Below are positions 55,282 to 64,000 of a stretch of DNA of 64,000 bases, in pieces. The translations under genes were made by a program, and so were the position numbers. The first letter of the stretch is position 1, and every line of letters starts with the position of its first letter. Below the pieces are notes generated by a model, which worked only from the letters and a program-made list of their open reading frames with translations, was not told the origin of the DNA and did no database searches. This DNA is from Hemileia vastatrix (Eukaryota > Basidiomycota > Pucciniomycetes > Pucciniales > Zaghouaniaceae): contig JASXTE010000001.1 of assembly GCA_030280995.1 (NCBI GenBank), positions 20,836,106 through 20,900,105 on the forward strand, read 5' to 3'.

Positions 55282-56517
55282 TGTCAGCCAGGCTATTCCA
55301 GGAGGCCAGTAAATGATGTGTTACCTTATAGAACTTGAAAGAGGGCGTATGAATTATATTTAATGTATATAAATTAATATTTTATTGCATAATAAAATTA
55401 TATAAATATCTTATTACATATAAGTGTTATATTGATTTTATTGTTTATATAAATTTTATACATTTAAATTAAACATAATATATTTTATATTCTACAAATA
55501 AATGGCGCATTTTTATGTATTTAATAATTATAAATTAATATTTAATTAATTGAAAATATATATTATAATTATAAGTGTAAAATTGACTTATAATATAATT
55601 AAATTAATTATTTACATTTATATATTAAATTACATCTTTCATATGGTATTAAACAATAAGTAATGGCGCTTCTTTTGACCCTTAATTGTGTCAGGAAGAA
55701 AATTAAATAAATTATAATACTTATTTTATAAAATAGTATTATAATTTCTCAAATTAATTTAATTAATTGTTTCAGTTAACTAGTATTTAACTACATAAGT
55801 GAAAACAATTAAATTATATAAACTTATGCTGAATTAAATTGATTGCATACCTTGTTGCGTCAAAACATGTCAATTGTTTCACTTAGAAATACTGAAAACA
55901 GATTGTATTACTTGTTTTGATTTGTTTTTCCCATAGTTAGTAGATCACATGGTTGTTTAGTTACTTATTAATCTATAGAAACTAATTTGGGGAATTTGGG
56001 ATGGGAATTTTACAGTCTTAATTGGGATACTTGTTATTTTTCGTATATTTTTCTCTTAGTTACTATGTTACAAATGTCTACTCTTATCTTTTTGTTTTAC
56101 TTCATTACTCTTTTGTATATAGTCATTTGTAGTGCTTCAGGGGACCATTGCCTATAAAAGGGCCTTGGATAATCCCCTGTAGAGGCATCACTTACTATAC
56201 ACTCAACAACTTAAATATAATTTTATCATGTTTATTATTATTTTTATTAGTATTACAATCTAATTAAAAATTCTATATAACAATTAAAAGGTTGCCTTAA
56301 GTCTGATAGTGATCAAAGTGTTTGCCGTGCAGAACCCTTACTTTAAATAATATTATTATTAATAAAGCCTCAATTTTTGTCATCTCTCAAGTTACTCGTC
56401 GTTGCTTTTCATTTAAATAAATTAAATAATCTATTATATTTTAATTCTTTTACTTTTCTCCTTGTCCTCCTCCATTTCTCCCCTTTTCCTTACCTTCTTC
56501 TAGACGATTGACCGACA
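55282..56517 (+). repeat. RetroB 3' LTR
   Basis: Begins TGTCAGCCAGGC and ends GACCGACA, collinear with the 5' LTR (offset exactly 11860). Differs at nine positions, several of them in the promoter-proximal part. Confidence 0.96.
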
Positions 56518-56522
56518 ATTAG

Positions 56523-57310
56523 TTTAACAACCATAAGATTGACCAATCCTACACACCACAATATATTTGAAAGAAATTTGCTACAAAGTCTGAAACTGTA
56601 ACTCAGATGTAACTCAGACAGTTCTTAACAAGAAAAAAGAAAAAGCCAAACTAAATCCTTTTCACCTGTTATTACATCCAAAACTCACTAATTCAGTATC
56701 CACACATCAAATACACCTAAATAAATAAATAAAATAAAATATCAAAGGTTGAATCTCTTGTTTTACTTTACTTTTTTACTTTCATCAAACATGTCGCAAA
56801 TTTCCCATTCCCCACTTCACACCCCATAAAAAATAAAAATAAAAATTGCAAGTTAATATCACTTCATTAAACGCAAAAAATTACATTTGAAATCAAATAC
56901 CCTACCTTTTCCACTCAAGACCTGCACTATCTCAAATGTTGCCATTCCGCATAAAGCTTAGAGATACTCCAATCCTCAATGATTCACCATTTTTTTCCCA
57001 ATGTATATCTAACAATCACCACAAAAATAAAATACCTATAATCTGCTAGCAGGTGCTGATCCATCAATCCATTTGTGATTCAAGAATTACTCAGATTTAA
57101 TTCTTTTTTAGCTGGCATGCTCAGTATTCAGTGCATTGTCTTTTCAAAAGAATTACAGCTGAGCTAAAACTGAATTAAATCAAAAATAGGGATTGGCACC
57201 TGTTATCAGGTGCCCACATTTGTTTCTGGCGCATATCAGAAAAAATTTATATACAGTTTTTTTTCAAAAAAAAAAAAAAAAAAAAAGATATCAGAAAAAA
57301 CAACACTAAT

Positions 57311-57348
<38 letters not shown>

Positions 57349-58303
57349 GAAGAGGAGACACCCATCCTTTTTCTAAAACAACCAACTATCCATCTTCTTT
57401 ACCCAAACTTCAATTATTTCCACCACCCCCTTCCTTCCCCTCACCCCACTCTATCTAGTTCCATTTAATCTCATTGCTCCTCACTTTAAACAAATTAACA
57501 ACCAATCAAGCAAACAGTTAGCAACAAACTACACACCAAAAAAATAAAAATAAAAATAAAACCACAGCAAAGGACTCATATGCAAGCCTCCCCCCTCTCC
57601 TTCTGTTTTTTTCCTGGTGACAAATTTGACCAACATTTCATCTTTGTCCACATTATTTATATTAATCAAAACTAAAAACCAAAAAAGAAAAAGTATTTAT
57701 TAAAAAAAATAATTCCCACTTGCTCCCACCAATAAAAAATAAAAAATGACTCTTTACAGTTGCTACACATATACCAACCATTGAAAATAGAACCCAAACA
57801 ACTTTCTACACAATACAAAAACATTTCACACTCACTAATCTTGTGCATGATATATATATATATAAATACTAAGCATTTGTACCCAAACATGCACATTTAT
57901 TTATTCTTCAGAGAGAAAGGGGAAGAACTGTCGATCCAAGACAAACAAAACCTATTGAATTTTACAAGCTTATAATAATAAAAAGCACTATGGAGCTTAC
58001 ATCAAGAAAAAAATGCTGGTATTCCCTTTTTTCCTTTTTTATTTATTCTGTTTGCCTTTTCTGTTACATATCTACATTTATAAAAATCATGTTTCCCTCA
58101 CCCCTCCTCCTCCGATATAAGTGACCTCAACGTTTATACAACCAACCCCATTTTTTTAGGCTAGAAAAATGATAAAATGAAATTGTGCAAGAATAATGCG
58201 CATTGACAATTAGGAAATTCAAAATCATGTCATTCGATATAAGTCAGTATAAGAGCAAAATGAAAGCAGCTCAAGGAAAAAATAAATAAATAAAACATAA
58301 TAA
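56523..58303. other. Intergenic region right of RetroB
   Basis: AT-rich with A runs at 57269-57288 and 57315-57343 and a TA tract at 57852-57866. The only recognised repeat is 57020-57235 (listed). From 58100 it becomes the 3' flank of the minus-strand gene. Confidence 0.55.
57020..57235 (+). repeat. Dispersed repeat shared with 13945-14157
   Basis: Shares GGCATGCTCAGTATTCAGTG and AGAATTACAGCTGAGCTA and ends in CACCTGTTATCAGGTGCCCA, a near-palindrome equivalent to ACCTGATATCAGGT in the other copy. A related CACCTGCTATCAAGTGACC occurs at 62965-62985. Confidence 0.65.
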
Positions 58304-61125
58304 CTAACATCCAAGACTCATTAACTCCGTCACTAATTTTTCACCAATTCGACCTTCCTCTTGACGACACATTTCAATAATATTAAGCAACTTTTTAATC
58401 CCAATCGCCAATTTTCCTTCTTTATGAAATCCAGCTTGATGAAGTATATTACAGACACTTTGTTCTGTCCTTTGAGATGGAAAAAGACGAGCTTCACGAA
58501 TGACGATTTGAAGACTTTCAAAAGATTCTATGATGGGTACTTTGAGTTCAGAACTGAATAAGTCTAGCATGCACAAATCCTGAAGCATAGATCGAGTAGA
58601 AGAAGTTGCCAGGATAAGAAGGCGATTTTGATTCGGTGGCTTCTTAGCCAGAAGAACCATTAATGCTTGAAGAACGCTGTTTGAGAAGCGTGGTCCGACA
58701 GGCACCCACTCTGTTGAGTTTGGGAACAAAAGAAAGGTTAGTCTAAAGAATAAAGAAACACAAAGTTGATAGTTAAAACTATTTCAACAAACCCAATATT
58801 CTTTCAATGTTGTCAATTACAATGATTGACACGGGTGATTGGTAACTATTCAAAAATATTTCATGGAGAAGATTGACTTTTTGCACTTCAGAAAGTCCAA
58901 CCATATCGTCTGGAGAAACCCATTTAACAAAAGGAAAGCCAGAGGCTTTTGCTATCGATGAAGCTAAAGCAGACTTTCCAGAGCCAGGAAGGCCTAGAGA
59001 CCAAAATAGTCATCAGTAAATTATTAAATAGAAGTTCCATAGAAAGCAACTTACCATGTATTAAGATGCTGACTAGGGGCGTTTGGTCACTCGTCCGCGC
59101 TTGCTTGACAAATAGTTCACCATCATGCAATATTTCCTGTTCAAATAAGAAGGAATAAATAAATCATAGAGGAAGCAGAGAGAATGAAAACACATACATC
59201 TATGGTTGAACTAAATTTAATAATTCCATTTTGAACAACAGATTTTGACGCTTCCGCTGCTGTTACTTCAGCTTCAGGCGCAGACTCAACTACCATATTG
59301 TCATACAAATGTCCACATTCTCCTTCCTTAAAATACTCGTTGTCAGATTCAGATTCATCAGGGCTAGATGCTTCAGCATCCATAGTGTCATCCACGATTT
59401 CGTCCCTATCTTCAACGGGAATATTTCCCACATCACCTTCACCACTCACTGGTTCCAATCCATACTTTTTAGTCACCTCTTCAAGATACTTCTCGCTGAA
59501 TTGTTGGTCAGTTAATTTTTCATCACAATTGTAAAGCTTATGTTGAGAAGGTAAAAGAGATCGAGTTGAGTCTGGTAAAAACGCAACTGTATTCATGTCT
59601 GGTATCATGCGCCTCTGTCCATCAGGCAAGCTAGTCAGCCATTGGCGATCATAAAAATCCAAAGGCAAACCGGCCGGTGATCTGGTGAACTTGGACATCA
59701 ATGGCGACTTTGGTAATTTTCGTGCCCGCTTGCGACTGGCTTTACCAGTTGCAGCCTCTGATTTTTGCATTTCTTCATCTAGACGACGGAAAAAGATGTT
59801 GGCATTTTTTGATCGGTATCCTAGAGTTTTAATTACAAAGCAATTGTGCTTCTCGTCGAATTCATCATCTGAATGTGCCAATATATTGCCAAGAACCTTT
59901 TTATACCGTTCAGGGAAATTATTCAACACCGCAAACCTTTCACGACTAGATCGTAACTACAAATTAAAATAAATCTAGTCAATGCTAGATGAATGTGGCA
60001 AGATTGAATGGCTTGCCTTACTCTTTCACGATTCTTCTGGATTTTCTTCAAATTCTCATTACTTTGATATTTGCCCTTGTCTTTTTGTTCCGTTTTAAAC
60101 CGTTGCGCTAGAATGTAATGCACATAATGATTGTAGGTTTTGGTGAGTAGAGTTAAGTTGTTGATATAGTTGAGATTGATGTTCATGAAATTGAAAGCTC
60201 CACGAGTAGCGATGTAACGAAAAGTATTGATTGCACTTAACCGACAAGCCAAGTTCCACAAATTATCAGCTTCTTCTTCGAGATTGGGACCCCAGGCTGT
60301 AATCCCAAGCTTCGATAGGTAAGCACGAATATAAAAGATGAGTGAATCGTCAAGATGCAGCACACCACGCCCCATTTTTAATCCGCCGGCCTTGGTATCA
60401 CTTAAAGTTTTGACGTCAGCTATTAAAATATGCTGAGGAGCATTATCATTCATAGCAGCTTTCTCGACTTGATCAGCAGTTAAGAATGAAGAATAAAACT
60501 TTTTTAAAATATCATTTTGAGGGCTTTGGGGAACAGTTCCTTGCTCAAGCAAGCCCCAAAGCATACGGATATGAACAAACAAAGCATTCTATATATGATA
60601 ATAATATGATCAACATAGCTGAAAGATGAGAAAAATACAATGAATTACTAGACAACGCAATTGACTTACTTTAACAGTTACAAAATCCTCAGGAAATTCA
60701 GAGCCTTGCATTTGATGGGCTTTTTTCCTTGAGAATTGAAGTGAATGTCCAATTCTAACAGATGCCACTTTTTTCCTATTTGGAGTTGCTAAATCCGGAG
60801 GTGGTTCAGACTGTGGACGCTTACCAGATGAGGATTGGTGGATATTATTGGATTCCTGCAAGAAACCGACATGATTTGTCTGAGAGGTTGATGGGGCAAG
60901 GAGTGCCTTCCTAGAAGAGTTGGCTGTTTCAACAGTTTCAGTTGATAGATTCTTTAATGGATTGGACATGTTAGAGTCAATCATATTTCTATCGGTCTCA
61001 TTTCGAAAATCCTGCCTTAGGCTTTGGAATATAAGAGCTTGCTTTTGTAGAGCAGATTCGAAGATAGCGGCAAGGCTTGGGTTATTAACAGTAGATGGGG
61101 GTTGGAGATCATTATGCTCAGCCAT
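58304..61125 (-). CDS. Chimeric gene: rust-type N-terminal protein fused to NSF/Sec18 D2 domain
   Basis: Six exons: 61125-60670, 60588-60022, 59956-59198, 59136-59055, 58993-58793, 58710-58304; all introns GT-AG, 61-82 nt, and the joined frame is 823 residues without a stop. Residues 1 to about 580 are an unknown protein (SGKRPQSEPPPD, FVHIRMLWGLLEQG, LDFYDRQWLTSLPDGQRRMI, then an acidic stretch) whose paralogue is at 2983-4596. From QNGIIKFSSTID it is the second ATPase domain of NSF: EILHDGELFVKQARTSDQTP, Walker A GLPGSGKSAL (622-631), a degenerate Walker B VIVIDNIERIL, EWVPVGPRFSNSVLQAL and KKLLNIIEMCRQEEG. NSF with SNAP disassembles SNARE complexes; its N and D1 domains are absent, and D2 normally serves hexamer formation. 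So a classical role is doubtful. The intact frame argues it is expressed. Confidence 0.85.
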
Positions 61126-61760
61126 TGGAATTTAGAGCTTGGATTCCTCTCAAAGTCAAAATCGCTATACAGAAAACAAAGAGAGAAAGACAAGAAGACG
61201 ATCAGAATAAAGGGGTGCATTATGTAGGGAAACGATATACATATGATTGAGCATAACATTAGAGGATATCAAGAAAGTTGGGCAGTAGTGTGCAATAAAT
61301 ATACAAAAACATACTAAAAATTAAATGATCTGTTTATAAGGCTTAGCAGAGGCTGATTTGAGGTAGATGGATTGTTTTGTTTTGTTTTGGGTATAAAAAG
61401 GCAATGGATCTTTAATGAAAATCAAACGAAGAAAAAAAACAAAAACAAGATGAGTCTATGAGGATGGACAAGATAGACGAGTTAAACAAGAAAAAGTCAA
61501 ATATCAAGACAGTTAGAAAATCTAAGTTTCAAAGTTTGGAGACACATGCCTGAAATGATATGCAAAACCGAATCCAAGTTGATGACGACGAGAGAGGGTG
61601 AACGGAGATGAGAGAACGAAAAGGGGACAGACGGGTTGCGTCGTTAGTCAGTGAGGGGTCTGGAAGAACATCCGGCGTTGCTGCGGTCGCGCGCCTCTCA
61701 CGTGCATGACTCAACACCCAAGGCTGAAACGTACAAATGACGTTTGGTTGTACCGTCGGT
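61126..61760. promoter_or_regulatory. Probable promoter and 5' flank of the chimeric gene
   Basis: Upstream of the ATG at 61125. The part 61560-61720 is clearly richer in G+C and CpG than most of the window outside the C/G blocks (GTTGCGTCGTTAGTC, CTGCGGTCGCGCGCC), as expected for host promoter DNA not decayed by transposon-directed mutation. No clear TATA is seen for the minus strand. Confidence 0.45.
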
Positions 61761-62014
61761 ATGCTGCCTGCAGCGAAACTGTGAGACTCTCTAAATATAT
61801 ATCAGCCGGCCCAACAGAGCATGCACAAGCTTCAACTGGCAACTCATTCGTTCATTCTCTTAATTAAAAGCGGACCTTTCTCATCATCAGTAGAAGCAAG
61901 AAATTATACCAAGTGATTGAGGGATTGATCATCCTTCTTTGTATTTCCCCCTATATTCTATCTTGAAATACAAATGAAAACCATAACAAGTGTTCACGGC
62001 TAACACTAGAAAAC

Positions 62015-62299
62015 TTGATGCAGTTCTTGGCAAAAATGAATCAACTTTACGTTAATGATCTTTCTTTTAATCTTTTGAAATGCTCTGGATGCACATGCGA
62101 AGGAGTGCCTGTCACGTCTGTAGCACGGTATCAGCCAACTGGACTACGGAAAGAACCTTGGGTTAATTATTCACCTGTAACGCAGTATCAGTTAACTGGA
62201 CTCTGTAAAGAACCCGAGAGCAGGAGGTACCGCCTGTATAGTATAGCTAACTACCTACCCAGATACATAACAGAGACAATCCAAAAAGATACCTGCTGA
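62015..62299 (+). other. Doubtful small ORF with an internal direct repeat
   Basis: A 94-codon frame containing an imperfect direct repeat that encodes RYQPTGLRKEP and QYQLTGLCKEP. No homology is recognised, no intron or strong start context seen. It may be coding but could be random. Confidence 0.25.
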
Positions 62300-62907
62300 T
62301 AACAATAAAAAGCCTCCTTTATTTTAATTTTTAACAAGAACCTCCTCCAAGCTTTCATACTAGGTATGTTTTTTTTTTGTGTGTACTTAATTCAAAAAAA
62401 TAAAAATAAAGCCAAGTATAAATATATAAAATATAAAATTCTTTAAAGCACAACACTAACAAATTCCACCTTCATGTAGTATAGCTCACTAGAGTAGACA
62501 ATCTTCATAGTAAAATTCAAACCTCCAGTTTCAAAACAGATCAGACTGAGAAATAAATTCCTTCTTTCTCTCTTCCCCCCCCCCCCCCAGGTGTTCTCAC
62601 ATGCATACATTCTAAGCTTCACATATATCCAGTTTTTCTAATATTCAAACAAATAATGACTCCCCTGCCCACCCCACTTCAACAACAACAACAATAACGA
62701 CACCCTACCAACTCGCAAACCCTGACACACCCACTAGCTCCGGAGAGAAGTTTTAAAGCTAATTAAAAGCTAAACTTAAATCAAGGATAAGCAGTACAGC
62801 AAGAACAATAACTCTTGGCCCTTTTTTCATTTTTTTGCGCACTTTTTGTACTGGCGTGGCATTTTTTTTGTCAAAAAGGCCAAGCATTTATGGTGTCGCT
62901 GTATATG
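62300..62907. other. Intergenic, no gene seen
   Basis: AT-rich with a 12-nt C run at 62577-62588 and a CAACAACAACAATAACGAC tract near 62682. Nothing coding recognised. Confidence 0.5.
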
Positions 62908-62962
62908 CAGCTAGATTAAGAATAATTGGTGCAACTTGCACCAACCATGCTTAATCTAGCTG
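62908..62962. repeat. Nested hairpin between the two Sec18-type genes
   Basis: Outer arms CAGCTAGATTAAG (62908-62920) and CTTAATCTAGCTG (62950-62962); inside, TTGGTGCAA-C-TTGCACCAA (62926-62944) forms a second perfect palindrome. It could be a hairpin terminator for neither gene in particular or a relic of a transposon end. Confidence 0.7.
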
Positions 62963-63080
62963 TAACACCTGCTATCAAGTGACCATATTTTTTTATTTAT
63001 GGTGTATATATTCACCCTAATTTCTCGTCTAACCTTTAACCTTTCTCCAACTTTTCTAACAATTACAAACTACCTTACTT

Positions 63081-63273
63081 CTCTTCCCAGTCCCAGTCCC
63101 AGTCCCAGTCCCACTCTCACTTAGTTCCACTCCCACTCTCACTCAGTTCCACCCGCACTCTCGCTTTCACTCTCAGTCCCAGTCCCACTCAGTTCTACTC
63201 CCACTCTCAGTCCCAGTCCTGTTCAATTCCACGCCCGCACCTACACCTACACCCACTCCCACTTCCACTCCCA
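63081..63273. repeat. TCCCAG/TCCCAC minisatellite
   Basis: Six-base units of TCCCAG, TCCCAC, CTCTCA and variants, interrupted by CAGTTCCA-like spacers. The top strand is C-rich. Confidence 0.8.
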
Positions 63274-63912
63274 CTCAAAGCATACATATATATATCCATG
63301 GAAAGATTGAGTAAGACTTACTATCAAGTCCCCTTGTTGAAACCAATTTATGAGGCTCAGTTTGAACCTGGTTGAAAGGTTATTTAGAGAATAAGTTTAG
63401 CAAAATTTGTTTTTTTTGCATTTATGTTCTTTTCCGCCCAACCAAGTTTAAACTGGTTCCAATAATTGAATCATTGAGTTCTTTAGCGAGTAATTAGCCA
63501 AATCCTCCCCTTCGTAAATAACTCCTTGTGACTTCGGTACATCTGTGAATTAACTTTGAAAATGGAAAAAAAAGTATTTCTAAAGCAGCGTTTTGAAAAT
63601 ATTATCTTAATGCTGGTAATCAATTTAAAAATATAAGCCCCCTTTCCAAAGTAAGTTTTTCCTTCTACTTTTATTGTTACACGTCTATATCTATATTTAT
63701 ATCTATGTACACATAAAGGTAACCCTCTAATGAGAGTGGATCTCATCGGGTTTTTATTTTATACTGTACACAAGAGTATTTTATGGAAGGAAATTAAAAA
63801 AAATTAAAAAAAGTCATGTTGAGAAATATCAAATCCAAATAACCAAACATTCAATCAAAAATCAGCACCCATCAACATGAAAAAAGAAGAGATAAATAAA
63901 AAATCATTATAA

Positions 63913-64000
63913 CTAACATCCTAAGCCCATCAACTCAGTCACCAATTTTTCACCTGCTCGACCTTCTTCCTGACGACACATTTCAATAATATTAAGTAAC
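63913..64000 (-). CDS. sec18: 3' end of a second NSF/Sec18-type gene (partial)
   Basis: The last 88 bases read, on the minus strand, LLNIIEMCRQEEGRAGEKLV and TELMGLGC followed by TAG at 63913-63915. The end of the chimeric gene reads the same except two residues (I for A in GRIGEK, S for G in LMSLGC). The gene continues beyond the window. Since its 3' end differs at roughly one base in seven from the chimeric gene, the duplication is old. It is probably the complete sec18 gene, which the window cannot prove. Confidence 0.75.
   Translation of the reverse strand, partial: LLNIIEMCRQEEGRAGEKLVTELMGLGC

Larger units (their letters stand above)
43422..56517 (+). mobile_element. RetroB: Ty3-type chromovirus
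   Basis: LTRs 43422-44657 and 55282-56517, both 1236 bp with nine substitutions and no indels, flanked by ATTAG (43417-43421 and 56518-56522). Internal order is primer site, leader (interrupted by Harb-4), gag with protease, reverse transcriptase, RNase H, integrase, chromodomain, polypurine tract. About 99.3% LTR identity means a recent insertion. Frameshifts at A-runs and two stops in the chromodomain make the copy defective. Confidence 0.96.

Noticed and set aside
58304..59136. A truncated sec18 pseudogene standing alone
   Set aside because: The NSF part is in frame with upstream exons through normal introns, and the D2 start lies inside exon 3, so it is part of one gene.

Overview
The window looks like a transposon-swamped stretch of a rust fungus (Pucciniales) genome. 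The evidence is strong AT richness outside one short GC-richer stretch near 61.5-61.7 kb, short GT-AG introns of about 50-90 nt, PIF/Harbinger-like DNA transposons whose companion genes resemble families common in rusts, chromovirus and other Ty3-type retrotransposons, and a Tet-like 2OG-Fe(II) oxygenase family known to be expanded in rusts. Naming a species such as Austropuccinia psidii would be inference.

Layout. 1-5.9 kb: old debris, namely a NAM-associated companion relic (603-1340, minus), a decayed paralogue (2983-4596) of the gene at 58-61 kb, and a Harbinger relic (about 4600-5917). 5918-13836: Harb-1, with a 223-bp MITE inside its transposase. 14191-32665: Harb-2, inserted in an ATT microsatellite and split by RetroA (19340-32549, minus strand), which itself holds a solo LTR (27981-29156) and two antisense genes. 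33.2-43.0 kb: two tail-to-tail LTRs of the same family as that solo LTR. The first contains two tRNA-derived SINE-like units; the second is split by Harb-3 (35374-41908). 43422-56517: RetroB, a young chromovirus (9 differences between its 1236-bp LTRs) carrying Harb-4 (44780-48531) in its leader. 56.5-64 kb: a gene-bearing host segment.

The DNA transposons share one architecture: transposase and a Tet-like oxygenase in one direction, and a coiled-coil companion protein converging on them, with tandem repeats at the convergence point and, in Harb-1 and Harb-3, a C-tract/palindrome/G-tract between transposase and oxygenase. Every coding copy here is broken by at least one stop, frameshift or deletion, so they act as evidence of an autonomous element elsewhere in the genome.

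The host segment contains an apparently intact six-exon gene (58304-61125, minus) that joins a rust-type protein of unknown function to the D2 ATPase domain of the SNARE-disassembly factor NSF/Sec18. The last 88 bases of the window are the 3' end of a second Sec18-type gene in the same orientation, so the fusion probably arose by partial tandem duplication.
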